This document shows, in pieces, positions 1 through 9,600 of a stretch of 32,669 nt of DNA; the first letter of the stretch is position 1; every line of letters starts with the position of its first letter. The notes under the pieces are model-generated. The model saw only the letters and a list, made by a program, of their open reading frames with translations, did no database searches and had not been told where the DNA came from. Source of the stretch: an uncultured cyanobacterium (GTDB lineage: Bacteria; Cyanobacteriota; Cyanobacteriia; Cyanobacteriales; Microcystaceae). Both the position numbers and the translations under genes were made by a program. The stretch lies in the NCBI GenBank assembly GCA_903869185.1, contig CAIPYC010000128.1, positions 1 to 32,669 of the forward strand, in the 5' to 3' direction.

Positions 1-118
1 CTAGGCACCGCAGCCCTGTTAATTTCTGTGTAAATCTCATCTGTGGATTAATCGCCTACTGCCATCAGCCCAAAAAACCTTCTCTTAACTTGTAACTGTA
101 CTGTCTTTTTTCTCCTTC

Positions 119-400
119 TTATCCCGAATTGACGTTAATTAGATTTTTCCGAAATCCTGGGGGTTTATTTTTTATTTGTTCATTTTTAGAATAATTAATA
201 AAATCATAGTTCTTCTTAAATGTGCTTACTGTAACATAATTAGAGTCAGTAATTAAATTATCTGAAATGCATATATCAACTTGAAATTTATAAAATTCAT
301 TGACACTTTCAACTTGTGGACATATGCTTTAAAGTAATTCCTCTAAAAAACATGTTGGTCTATCATAAACTGGTATACAAATAGATAGTAGTTTTTCCAT
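119..400 (-). pseudogene. Degraded family 2 glycosyltransferase, N-terminal remnant
   Basis: Read on the minus strand from an ATG at 400, the frame gives MEKLLSICIPVYDRP, the N-terminal beta strand and 'IPVYNRP' signature of GT-A fold family 2 glycosyltransferases. After 23 codons there is an in-frame TAA (329-331). Beyond it the same frame keeps family-like sequence: ICPQVESVNEFYKFQ, then CISDN, which matches the 'VSDN(S)TD' nucleotide-sugar motif, then a RKNLINV stretch like the usual 'DRNLINV'. A second stop falls at 119-121, and nothing recognisable follows down to position 1. The remnant lies 78 nt downstream of the ABC exporter on the same strand, so it was probably the last gene of the NRPS/polysaccharide operon. 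It lacks the catalytic half. The family call rests on motif recognition; the nonsense codon is directly visible. Confidence 0.72.
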
Positions 401-478
401 ATTTATTAATATTGATACTGTAATATTCTTAATTGCTATTTGTTGTATTGTGGATTGCTGTATCTTATTTTAATCAAG

Positions 479-2353
479 TTAGCGTAAAATAATTCCCCTA
501 TCTATACCTTTTTCTTGATTCTTCAAGCTCTGAGATTCATATAATAAATAAAATATATTTCTCTTGGCCAATAATTGTTCTTGAGTACCTTGTTCTACTA
601 TTTTTCCTTCCTCCATAACCACAATATTGTCAGCATTTTCAATAGTAGAAAGACGATGAGCAATTACAATTACAGTACGATTTTGGCTTACTTCATCAAT
701 TGCCTTTTGAACTATTTTTTCCGAATTGGAATCTAGAGAACTAGTGGCTTCATCGAGAATGAGTATTTCCGGGTCACATAATACAGCTCTAGCAATCGCA
801 ATTCGTTGTCGCTGGCCACCGGATAGTCTTGTGCCACGATTACCGACAATCGTATCAAGCCCATTGGGAAGTTCTTCTATAAAATCGAGAATATAGGCTT
901 TTCTACAAGCTTCAAAGATCTCTTTATCTGTTGCTTCTCTTTTGCCGTAGGAAATATTTTCTCTTATGGAGCAATTGAACAAAAATGTTTCTTGGCTTAC
1001 CAGTGCAATACTTCTTCGCCAAGTCCCTATTGCTAAGTCACGAAGATCCATTTCGTCTATAAAAATTAATCCACTATCGGGATCATGAAATCTCATTATT
1101 AAATCTATCAAGGTAGACTTACCACAGCCTGAAGTACCGACAATTGCTGTAGTTTTTCCTTTGGCTATAGAAAGATTAATATTCTTTAAAGTAGGTTCAG
1201 GGTTAGTGGGATAAGTGAAATATATATTTTTAAATAAAAGCTCTCTTTCCAATCCTCCATATGTAAGCTTGCCATTAGGTAACCTTGAATTGTCTGTCGA
1301 TGATAAGAAGGTTTGGATAGATTCAAAACTTCCTCTAAATAATGAGCATTCTGAGCGTAAATTATTTAATGAGTTCACTCTTGGCAAGGTTCTTAGTAAA
1401 GCCAGTGTAAAGGTAAGTAATATTGGAAGATTAGTTCCATTTGCATTTCGTGTAAAAATCAAACTTGTTCCTACAAACAGGATAATAATTAATGCCAAAA
1501 TTCCTAAAGTTTCTGTTAAAGGAGCAACTGCTGAATATAATTTATAAGCACTAAATTCGGCTTTGAAGCGATTATTAATTAATCTCTTAGCATCTTCTAT
1601 TTCTCTGCCTTCAGTATTAAATGATTGAATCACTTTTATACCATTGAGAATCTCGCCAACATGGTTAGACAAATTTTCAATTTCACTAGAACTTTTTTGA
1701 CCCTTTTTATTAATTTTCTTAATTAATATATGAATGGATAAAGCGAGTATTGTTATACAGAAAAACGTAATTAGTGTTAATAAAGGACTCAGAATAATCA
1801 GAAATATTAGTAGGAAAGCAATTGTAATTACTTCTCTTGTAATATCAACTAAATCATTTAGATAACGTTCACTACGCTGTGCTTGCTCATTGACATAACC
1901 TAGCAATTCTCCTGTGCTGGTTTTGACATAAAATGTGAGTCCAAGTTTCAAAAAACGCTCAATACATATTTCTCTAAGTCTGGAAATTGTTTCGAATGTA
2001 AAACTAATTTGAAAAATACGGGATAGATAAAGATTACTATTTTTAATAATCGTTACTAAAGCCAACGAAATGAGGATAGCTTGAAGCTGATGATTTTGTG
2101 GAATGTGTAGATAAATACTACTCAACTTACCTAAAAAGCCAGAACTAGATGTTGCTGGGATTACATGATTTCCAGCCAGTATTTGAGTTAACGGAAGTAC
2201 TAATGCAGTACCTACAACCTCGAGCAAGGAAGAAAAAGTTGATAACGTTATTGATTTAATTGCTAGGTGCAAATAAGGATGGGTTAGTTGATACAAAAAA
2301 CTTTTGTCTTTTGATCTCCCTAAAAATCTGGGTAGTAAAATAAATTGTCTCAA
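479..2353 (-). CDS. ABC exporter, fused permease-ATPase (MsbA/PglK-like)
   Basis: 624 aa, the normal size for a half-transporter with a fused ATPase. Residues about 30-330 are hydrophobic with several membrane helices (type I exporter fold). The ATPase domain has Walker A GTSGCGKST at about 406-414, signature LSGGQ at about 510, Walker B ILILDEATSSLD with its Asp at about 534, and the switch His in IAHRLS at about 566. It belongs to the lipid, oligosaccharide or peptide exporter branch, acting as an inner-membrane homodimer. The start follows NRPS module 2 by 56 nt on the same strand, which suggests it exports the NRPS product or a lipid-linked glycan made by the same operon. There is no N-terminal peptidase domain, so it is not a bacteriocin-type exporter. 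The family is secure; the substrate is inferred. Confidence 0.9.
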   Translation of the reverse strand: MRQFILLPRFLGRSKDKSFLYQLTHPYLHLAIKSITLSTFSSLLEVVGTALVLPLTQILAGNHVIPATSSSGFLGKLSSIYLHIPQNHQLQAILISLALVTIIKNSNLYLSRIFQISFTFETISRLREICIERFLKLGLTFYVKTSTGELLGYVNEQAQRSERYLNDLVDITREVITIAFLLIFLIILSPLLTLITFFCITILALSIHILIKKINKKGQKSSSEIENLSNHVGEILNGIKVIQSFNTEGREIEDAKRLINNRFKAEFSAYKLYSAVAPLTETLGILALIIILFVGTSLIFTRNANGTNLPILLTFTLALLRTLPRVNSLNNLRSECSLFRGSFESIQTFLSSTDNSRLPNGKLTYGGLERELLFKNIYFTYPTNPEPTLKNINLSIAKGKTTAIVGTSGCGKSTLIDLIMRFHDPDSGLIFIDEMDLRDLAIGTWRRSIALVSQETFLFNCSIRENISYGKREATDKEIFEACRKAYILDFIEELPNGLDTIVGNRGTRLSGGQRQRIAIARAVLCDPEILILDEATSSLDSNSEKIVQKAIDEVSQNRTVIVIAHRLSTIENADNIVVMEEGKIVEQGTQEQLLAKRNIFYLLYESQSLKNQEKGIDRGIILR

Positions 2354-2409
2354 AGTTATAAAATGGTCGTTTTATTAATGAAATAATACAAAAAAATCGA
2401 AAAATAAGT

Positions 2410-5400
2410 CTACATTTGAGCTAACATTGAAGGAATCTTTTCTAGAATTATCTCTGACTCTATTGTATTGTCAATAGCTACTTTAATTCTTTCTGCCATC
2501 ACTTGAACATGAGGTTCTTTGTATGCAGTATAATCAATTCCGTCATTACCAGGTACATAATTTAATTCGAAACCATTGGAAAAGATCTCCATAAAATTAA
2601 GCAGTACTTTCGGCTCAAGTTCTTCGTAGTTTCGTTGTGCATCCTGAAGAGATTTGAAATACAAAACTTTACTAGCTAGTTTGTCATAATCGACAGTTGG
2701 CTCAAGTGCAATCATTCGTCCTTTATAGGGTTGAGGTATGTAGTTGTCGTATGCTAGAGAAAGTGATCTATTCATTTTTGTAGATTTATTTTCGATTAAA
2801 TTATTTTGATCATTAATTGAAGAAAATCTCCTTAATATCTTGTGATTAATTATTTGACTTAATCTTTTTTTGAAGTGATAAAAATCATTTGTTTTTATGA
2901 TTTTTAATTGACGTGTAAACCATTTGTGGCTTAGTCTATGAGGTTGGCGCATCAAACCACCAATAGTAATTACTAAATCAACCTGTTGATCCTGTGCTAC
3001 TAATCTTTGAGCTATTTCTAGGGCTATCAAAGCCCCAATATGTTTACCACCAAGAAAATATGGTCCATTGGGCTGGATAGTTATTAGTTCTTTAAGATAA
3101 TGTGATGCCATTGCTTCGACACTTTGATGTGGCTCCTGTTTTTCATCTAGCCCTACTGCTTGTAATCCGTATACAGGTATTTCAGGTCCCAATTTTTGAG
3201 CGAGAGTACGATATATAAAAGTTTCTCCATTGCAAGCATGAATTAAAAATAAAGGAGGTTTATTTCCTCTTGTTTGAAGTGGGACTAAGCTGGAATAAAA
3301 GGCTTTATTTTCTTCTGTTTGAGCAATGATTTTTGCCATCTCTTCAACGGTAGGGGCATAAAATATTGTAGACAATGGCAAATTAATATTAATGCTATTG
3401 GCAATTCGCAGAAAAAGTTTAGGTACCATAAGCGAATGTCCACCTAATTCAAAGAAGTTATCATAAATACCTATATTTTCTAAGTTAAGAATTTCAGCCC
3501 AAATCTTAGCTATAAATACTTCATTTGGCGTTCTAGGCGCTGCATTTTCTTTTGTTCGGTGTTTTGTCCTTTTAGGAACTGGTAAGGCTCTGCGGTCTAC
3601 TTTTCCATTGGGAGTTAATGGTAAACTGTCTAGGCTTACAAAGAGAGAAGGCATCATAAATTCTGGTAGCGTTCCCTTGAGAAAGTTTTGTAGTTCTCTA
3701 GAGTCTATTGTTTCTTCATTGGTTATTAAGTAAGCTACTAATTGTTTATTGCCTGGCTCATCTTCTCTGGCTATAACTATTGCTTGTTGAATTTGAGGAT
3801 GACTATTAAGAACTGTTTCTATTTCCCCTAGCTCAATCCTAAAACCTCTTATTTTTACTTGATTGTCTATTCTGCCTAGATATTCAATGTTGCCATCTGG
3901 TAAATAGCAAGCTAGATCCCCTGTTTTATAGAGACGACCATCTCCAAAGGGATTATCTATAAATTTTTCTGCTGTCAGTTCTGGATTATTTAAATATCCT
4001 CTTGCTAATCCATCACCTCCAACATGGAGTTCTCCTGCCACCCCAATAGGTACTGGTTGAAGGTGAGAATCCAGTATATAAACTTGAGTGTTGTTTATTG
4101 GCTTACCTATTGGCACCGAATTCACTAATTGATAATCTTTTTTGACTGAATAGCAACAAGAGAAGGTTGTATTTTCTGTTGGACCATATCCATTGATTAA
4201 TTGACAATCTTTTAATTCTGATAGGACTTTTTGGACATGAAAGATTGACAAGACATCTCCGCCAGCTAACAATTTTTTCATACCTTTTAGATCCTCTAAT
4301 TTTTCATCTACTATCAAGTTAAATAAACCTGATGTCAACCAGAGAGTTGTAACCTTATATCTTTTTAATACATTTCCTAAAGTTTGTAATGAAATCGCTT
4401 CGTTAGGATAGATCACTAATTTGGCTCCATTAAGGAGACTTCCCCATATTTCCCAGGTGGAAGCATCGAAGGAAATAGGCGCCAGTTGTAATAGAACTTC
4501 ATCAACAGTTAGATCTACATAATTGGTTTTTTTAACCAGTCTTACTACTCCCTTTTGAAGTACAAGAACTCCTTTTGGTTTTCCTGTTGAACCCGAAGTA
4601 TAAATAACATAAGCCAGGTTATCAGAACTCACGCTAGTGACTGGATTATTAGCAGAAGATTGATTAATTGTTTCCCAATCCCTATCTAAAAAAACCAGCT
4701 TAGCTGCATTAGGAGGTAAAGATTCTAATAACTTTTCTTGGGTCACCAGGATATCTACTGCTGAATCCTCCAACATATAGTTCAAGCGTTCAAGCGGATA
4801 ACTAGGATCCAATGGGACATAAGCCCCGCCAGCTTTGAGTATCCCCAATAATCCCACTATCATCTCAAAGGATCTTTCTATACAGATTCCTACTAAGGTT
4901 TCTGGTTTTACTCCCAGGGATATTAAATAATGTGCCAGTCGGTTGGCTCTATTATTCAATTGCTGATAAGTTAATTCTTGCTCTTGGAATACTAACGCTA
5001 TAGCTTCAGGTGTCTTTTCTACCTGTTCTTCAAATAATTGATAAATGGATTTGCCGGCAGGATAATCTACTTTAGTATCATTCCATTCCACCAACAATTG
5101 GTGTCTTTCTGCTTGAGTTAATAATGTTAACTTACCAATTTCCTGAGTTGTATCATTGAGGATTTCTTTTAGTAGTGTTTGGAAATGTCCTACCATTGCC
5201 TCTATTTTATTTGCAGTGAATATGTCGACATTGTATTCAAAGCATCCTTTTAGTTCTGTTGGTGTTTCTGTTATTGATAAAGTCAAATCAAACTTAGCTG
5301 TTCCATTATCTATATCTAATGGGGTTAATTTTAACCCTTGTATTTCAATTTTATTATTAGGGGTATGTTGTAAAACAAACATTACCTGAAACAGTGGGGT

Positions 5401-6621
5401 ATTGCTCAGATTTCTCTCTGGTTGTAGTACTTCTACAATTTTCTCAAATGGGAAATCTTGGTAATCACATGCTTCTAAAGCTGTTGTCTTGACTTCTTCG
5501 AGAAGTTGTTCAAAACTTTTAGAATCTTCTATTGTGATTCTCAATGGTAAGGTATTTATGAAGCAACCTATCAGGTTCTCTATTTCCTGTAGATTTCTAT
5601 TGGCTATTGGGGTTCCTATCACCAGGTCAGGTTGGCCGCTGTATCGATATAGTAAAACCGACCAAGCTGACAATAGGATCATAAAAAGGGTTACCCCTTT
5701 TTCTTTGCTGAGTGACCGTATAGGATCTGTAATTTCTTTATCCAAAATAAAGGCATGCTTCCTGCCCTTATATTTTTTTTGGTCAGGATGAGGATTATCG
5801 ATTGGTAATCTTAAACAATCTGGTATTCCTGCAAGTTGTTTTTTCCAATACTCTATAGCTGATTTTGTGCGCTCCCCTTCTAGCCATTGTTTCTGCCATA
5901 TGGCAAAATCTGCATACTGAATGGGCAATGCCGGTAACGATACAGATTGACCAGAAACTTCTTCTTGATATAAATCCGCTAGCTCTTTGAAGAAGACATC
6001 CTTTGACCAACCATCAAAGACTATATGATGTATTACTATCAATAAAATATAAGATTGCTCTGAAAGTTGATAAAGATTAACCCTCAACAGGGGGCCTAAA
6101 GCTAAGTTAAATGGTCTTTGGGCTTCTTGTTGGATTAGCTCCCATATTCTTTCCTGGGATTGTGGTAAGTTAACATTGAAGCATTGGTAATTAGCTTGGG
6201 ATTCTGTTATCTGTACTGGCTTATCTTCCTCCAGTTCAAATCTGGTTCTGAGTATTTCATGTCTTTCGATAATCTGTTCAAGTGCTTTTTGGAGTGCTAA
6301 AACGTTGAGCATGCCCTCGATTTGATAGGCATAGATAATGTTATTGGATGCGTTGTTTGTCTCAAGCTGATCCAAAAACCAGAATCTTTGTTGGACAAAG
6401 GAAGTAGGTGATCGAGCATGATTATCCGTTCTTTTATGGATTGATTGTGAGAATGATATTTGAATAAGATCAATGATTTCATGCTTGTGTTCTTTGATCT
6501 CAGCCAAAAGTTCTGGGGTGAGGATGTCTTTGGGGGCTCTATAGCGAAGCCGACCTTCTTCTAACCAAAGCTGGATATTGAGTTGACGCAATTGTGAAAT
6601 TAAATCAATAGTAGATTTCAT
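2410..6621 (-). CDS. NRPS module: docking-C-A-PCP-TE-like
   Basis: 1403 aa. Domains: TubC_N-like docking helices (1-55); condensation with HHIVFDGWS near 197-205 (HHxxxDG intact); adenylation with YTSGSTGKPKGV near 675, FDASTWE near 718 and NGKVDRRAL near 1006; carrier with FELGGHSL, phosphopantetheine Ser at 1063; and an alpha/beta-hydrolase thioesterase-like end (about 1110-1403). By-eye specificity code is D-A-W-W-L-G-G-T-F-K, close to published Val-type codes such as DAFWIGGTFK, so a branched hydrophobic residue is inferred. The TE-like domain is unusual: the nucleophile position in GGxSxG is His1194 (GGKHIG), the acid position is Gly1221, and the catalytic His position is Asp1363, although flanking family sequence such as EPHVQVMAE is kept. 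The start ATG overlaps the upstream NRPS stop as ATGA, with GGGAGAG as ribosome-binding site. It should add the last residue. Confidence 0.93.
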   Translation of the reverse strand: MKSTIDLISQLRQLNIQLWLEEGRLRYRAPKDILTPELLAEIKEHKHEIIDLIQISFSQSIHKRTDNHARSPTSFVQQRFWFLDQLETNNASNNIIYAYQIEGMLNVLALQKALEQIIERHEILRTRFELEEDKPVQITESQANYQCFNVNLPQSQERIWELIQQEAQRPFNLALGPLLRVNLYQLSEQSYILLIVIHHIVFDGWSKDVFFKELADLYQEEVSGQSVSLPALPIQYADFAIWQKQWLEGERTKSAIEYWKKQLAGIPDCLRLPIDNPHPDQKKYKGRKHAFILDKEITDPIRSLSKEKGVTLFMILLSAWSVLLYRYSGQPDLVIGTPIANRNLQEIENLIGCFINTLPLRITIEDSKSFEQLLEEVKTTALEACDYQDFPFEKIVEVLQPERNLSNTPLFQVMFVLQHTPNNKIEIQGLKLTPLDIDNGTAKFDLTLSITETPTELKGCFEYNVDIFTANKIEAMVGHFQTLLKEILNDTTQEIGKLTLLTQAERHQLLVEWNDTKVDYPAGKSIYQLFEEQVEKTPEAIALVFQEQELTYQQLNNRANRLAHYLISLGVKPETLVGICIERSFEMIVGLLGILKAGGAYVPLDPSYPLERLNYMLEDSAVDILVTQEKLLESLPPNAAKLVFLDRDWETINQSSANNPVTSVSSDNLAYVIYTSGSTGKPKGVLVLQKGVVRLVKKTNYVDLTVDEVLLQLAPISFDASTWEIWGSLLNGAKLVIYPNEAISLQTLGNVLKRYKVTTLWLTSGLFNLIVDEKLEDLKGMKKLLAGGDVLSIFHVQKVLSELKDCQLINGYGPTENTTFSCCYSVKKDYQLVNSVPIGKPINNTQVYILDSHLQPVPIGVAGELHVGGDGLARGYLNNPELTAEKFIDNPFGDGRLYKTGDLACYLPDGNIEYLGRIDNQVKIRGFRIELGEIETVLNSHPQIQQAIVIAREDEPGNKQLVAYLITNEETIDSRELQNFLKGTLPEFMMPSLFVSLDSLPLTPNGKVDRRALPVPKRTKHRTKENAAPRTPNEVFIAKIWAEILNLENIGIYDNFFELGGHSLMVPKLFLRIANSININLPLSTIFYAPTVEEMAKIIAQTEENKAFYSSLVPLQTRGNKPPLFLIHACNGETFIYRTLAQKLGPEIPVYGLQAVGLDEKQEPHQSVEAMASHYLKELITIQPNGPYFLGGKHIGALIALEIAQRLVAQDQQVDLVITIGGLMRQPHRLSHKWFTRQLKIIKTNDFYHFKKRLSQIINHKILRRFSSINDQNNLIENKSTKMNRSLSLAYDNYIPQPYKGRMIALEPTVDYDKLASKVLYFKSLQDAQRNYEELEPKVLLNFMEIFSNGFELNYVPGNDGIDYTAYKEPHVQVMAERIKVAIDNTIESEIILEKIPSMLAQM

Positions 6622-9600
6622 AGCTCTCCCGTTTCGTAATTATCGAGATTATCTGGTGCTAAAACCTGGGAATTTTGGCTTGCCCATTGTATTGTTTCAA
6701 TCTGTTGAGATAACCTGGCTATTGTTGGAGATTCAAATAATTCTCTTAGCCCAAGATTTAGATCCAATGTTTTGGATAGACGAGTTATTAATTGGGTTGC
6801 CAATAGTGAATGCCCTCCCAGTTCAAAGAAATTACTGTCAATCCCTACCTTATCTAAATGGAGAACCTGAGACCAAATTTCAGCAATCTTTTGTTCTAGA
6901 GGATTTCTAGGCTCTAGAACATTCTCAATTGGAGCAGCGAGAGTTAAATTGGGCTTTGGTAGAGATTTTCGGTCTACCTTCCCGTTGGAATTTAAGGGGA
7001 GATTTTCTAGAAATACAATGCTATAAGGGATCATGTAATCTGGTAATTTGGGCTTGAGGAAGGAGATTAGATGATCAATATCTAGAGTTTCATCCAGGCT
7101 AACTACATAGGCTACCAATATTTTAGTCTTTGAAAGATCCTCTCTGGCTATCACGACGGCTTGTTGAACCTGGGCATGACTATTTAGTGCTGATTCGATT
7201 TCTCCCAATTCAACACGAAAGCCGCTTATTTTGACCTGATCGTCTATTCTGCCAATGAATTCGATATTGCCATCGGGCAAGTATCTTCCAAAATCTCCTG
7301 TCTTATATAATCTTTCTTGGCTCAATGGATGAACTATAAATCGTTCGTTGGTTTTTTGCTCATCTTGCCAATACTCTTTGGCTAGTCCAACACCTCCAAT
7401 ATAGAGTTCTCCCGGTACCCAGGTCGGTGTAATTTGCATTGCCTGATTTAGCACATAAAAACTTTGATTCCTCATTGGTTTGCCGTAAGGAATGCTTTTC
7501 CAATCAGGCGCTACTTCCTCAATTGGATACAAGATTGACCATATAGATGCTTCTGTTGCTCCTCCCAAACTGACAACCTGGATATCTCTATAGAGAGACT
7601 TGACTTGCCCTGGTAAGTTTGGCGGTATCCAGTCTCCACTGAATAAGGCCAATCTCAGAGGACCTAAATACGAATCTGTATTGATTGATAGATACTCAAC
7701 CAGCATTTGCATAAAGGCCGGCACTGTATTCCAAATAGTTACCTGATGCTCTTTGATCAATTCAATCCAATGAGCTGGATCTTTTCTGAGACATTCTAGA
7801 TCTTGGGGAAAAACTATTGCTCCGCCTGCAGCCAGCATGCCAAAGATATCATAGACAGATAGATCAAACTCGAGGGCTGATAAGGCCAATACTCGCTCAT
7901 GTGGTTGTATACCAAAGCGCTCGTTGATATCCAAAATGGTATTAACTGCTCCTCGATGACTAGTGGCTACACCCTTAGGTAATCCAGTAGAACCTGATGT
8001 ATAAATTACATAAGCTAAATCATCCGGGGTGTTTATTGACTTAATTTGATTTGATTTTTCCCCTTTGAGCTTTTCTAGCTCGATAGATAGACAGTCAATA
8101 CCTTCAGGTAAAGATAGATCTTGTTCAAGTTGAGATTGGGTTAGAATAATTTTGACTTTTCCCTGTTGGAGTAAATGGTATATTCTTTCTTTGGGATATT
8201 CTGGTGAGATGGGTAGATAGGCCGCTCCTGACATTAAAATGCCCAAGGTTGCCACTACCTGCTGCCAGCCCTTGTTCATGATTACAGCAACTAAAGTATT
8301 TCGCTCTGCGCCCAATTGGCGAAGCTGATGTGCCAGATTATTGGCAAGTTGATTTAATTGCTCATAAGATAAAGTCACCTCTGGTGAGATGACTGCTGGA
8401 AATTGTAAGCAGGGAGCCAACTGCTTCTGAAATAGACTGTGCAGGGTTTCTTCTGGAATCAAAGAACTATCACTGTTAATTGAACGGATCAGCTGAGCCT
8501 GATTGGAAGGCAGTAAATCCGGTTGGGTTTGCTGCCAAGCTGTATCAGTCTGGGCCAACTGCTGGAGCCAACTGGAATATGCTGTAAACATATCTTCAAT
8601 CAGACCGGCAGGATACAGTTCTTCTACGACATCCCAATGGAATAGTAATACTCCACTTTCTTCATATATCAGATGGTCTAACCATACCTGCGGTGTTTGG
8701 GTAATGGTAAATACGGGTTCACCCAGAGTTCTCGAGGCATTGGGCTCGTCATTTAATTGGTTGAGTCCCAATGTGCTGGTAAAAACTACACCCATTAACT
8801 GGTTATTGCCCTGTTGGCGACGTGATTGCCTTTGAACTTCCACTCCACTGACATAGCGATGGTCCAAATCCTGCCAAAGTTGTCTTTGTAGTGTTTTGGC
8901 GCGAGCAGCAAAGTTTTTTTCCTGTCCGGTTGAAACTTGCAACAGATTGAGTGAAGCGAAATCCCCGACTAGTTGATTGACCTGAGAATGCAGGGGAATA
9001 CGATTGAATAATGTCAAGTTGATTGTAAATTCTGGACTTTTACTCCACCGGCTTAGGATATCTGCAAAGGCCGTTAACAAAACCGTAGATGGAGTAAGAT
9101 TGGACTCAATGGCTTTTTGTTTTAGCTGTTTCCATTGTTGATAATTGAGCTTTGAACTGTAACGTTTAAATCTAGGCTGGACTACAGAAGATAGAGGAAC
9201 AGCCAAAGGTAGCTCAGGAGGACCGGCTAAAGCTCGATTGAACCAATATTTTCGGCTTAGCTCGTATTGAGGGCTTTTTCTGAGGGATAGTTCCGCTAGA
9301 ACATAATCTCGAAAGGAAATTTCTAATTTTGGCAGGGCACTTTCAATATCCATGTAGAGCTGTTGTAACTGTTGTTTAAGTAGCATCAAGCTCCAGGCAT
9401 CAATTATCAGAGCATAAAAGCTAAAGTGAAGCCTAGTTCTTTCTCTATCAAGTAAGGTGGCACGAATTTTAAATAATGGATAAATATCTTCGGGTAATAT
9501 TTCATGGGACATTTGTTCCCGGATTGACAGGAGTTGTTCTTGAGCACTTGAGGGGTATAATGAGCGCAAATCCGAGACTTCTATTTGGTAATAGGGGACA

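Noticed and set aside
1-118. Continuation of the GT2 remnant to the left edge
   Set aside because: Beyond the second stop the same frame gives no glycosyltransferase-like residues.
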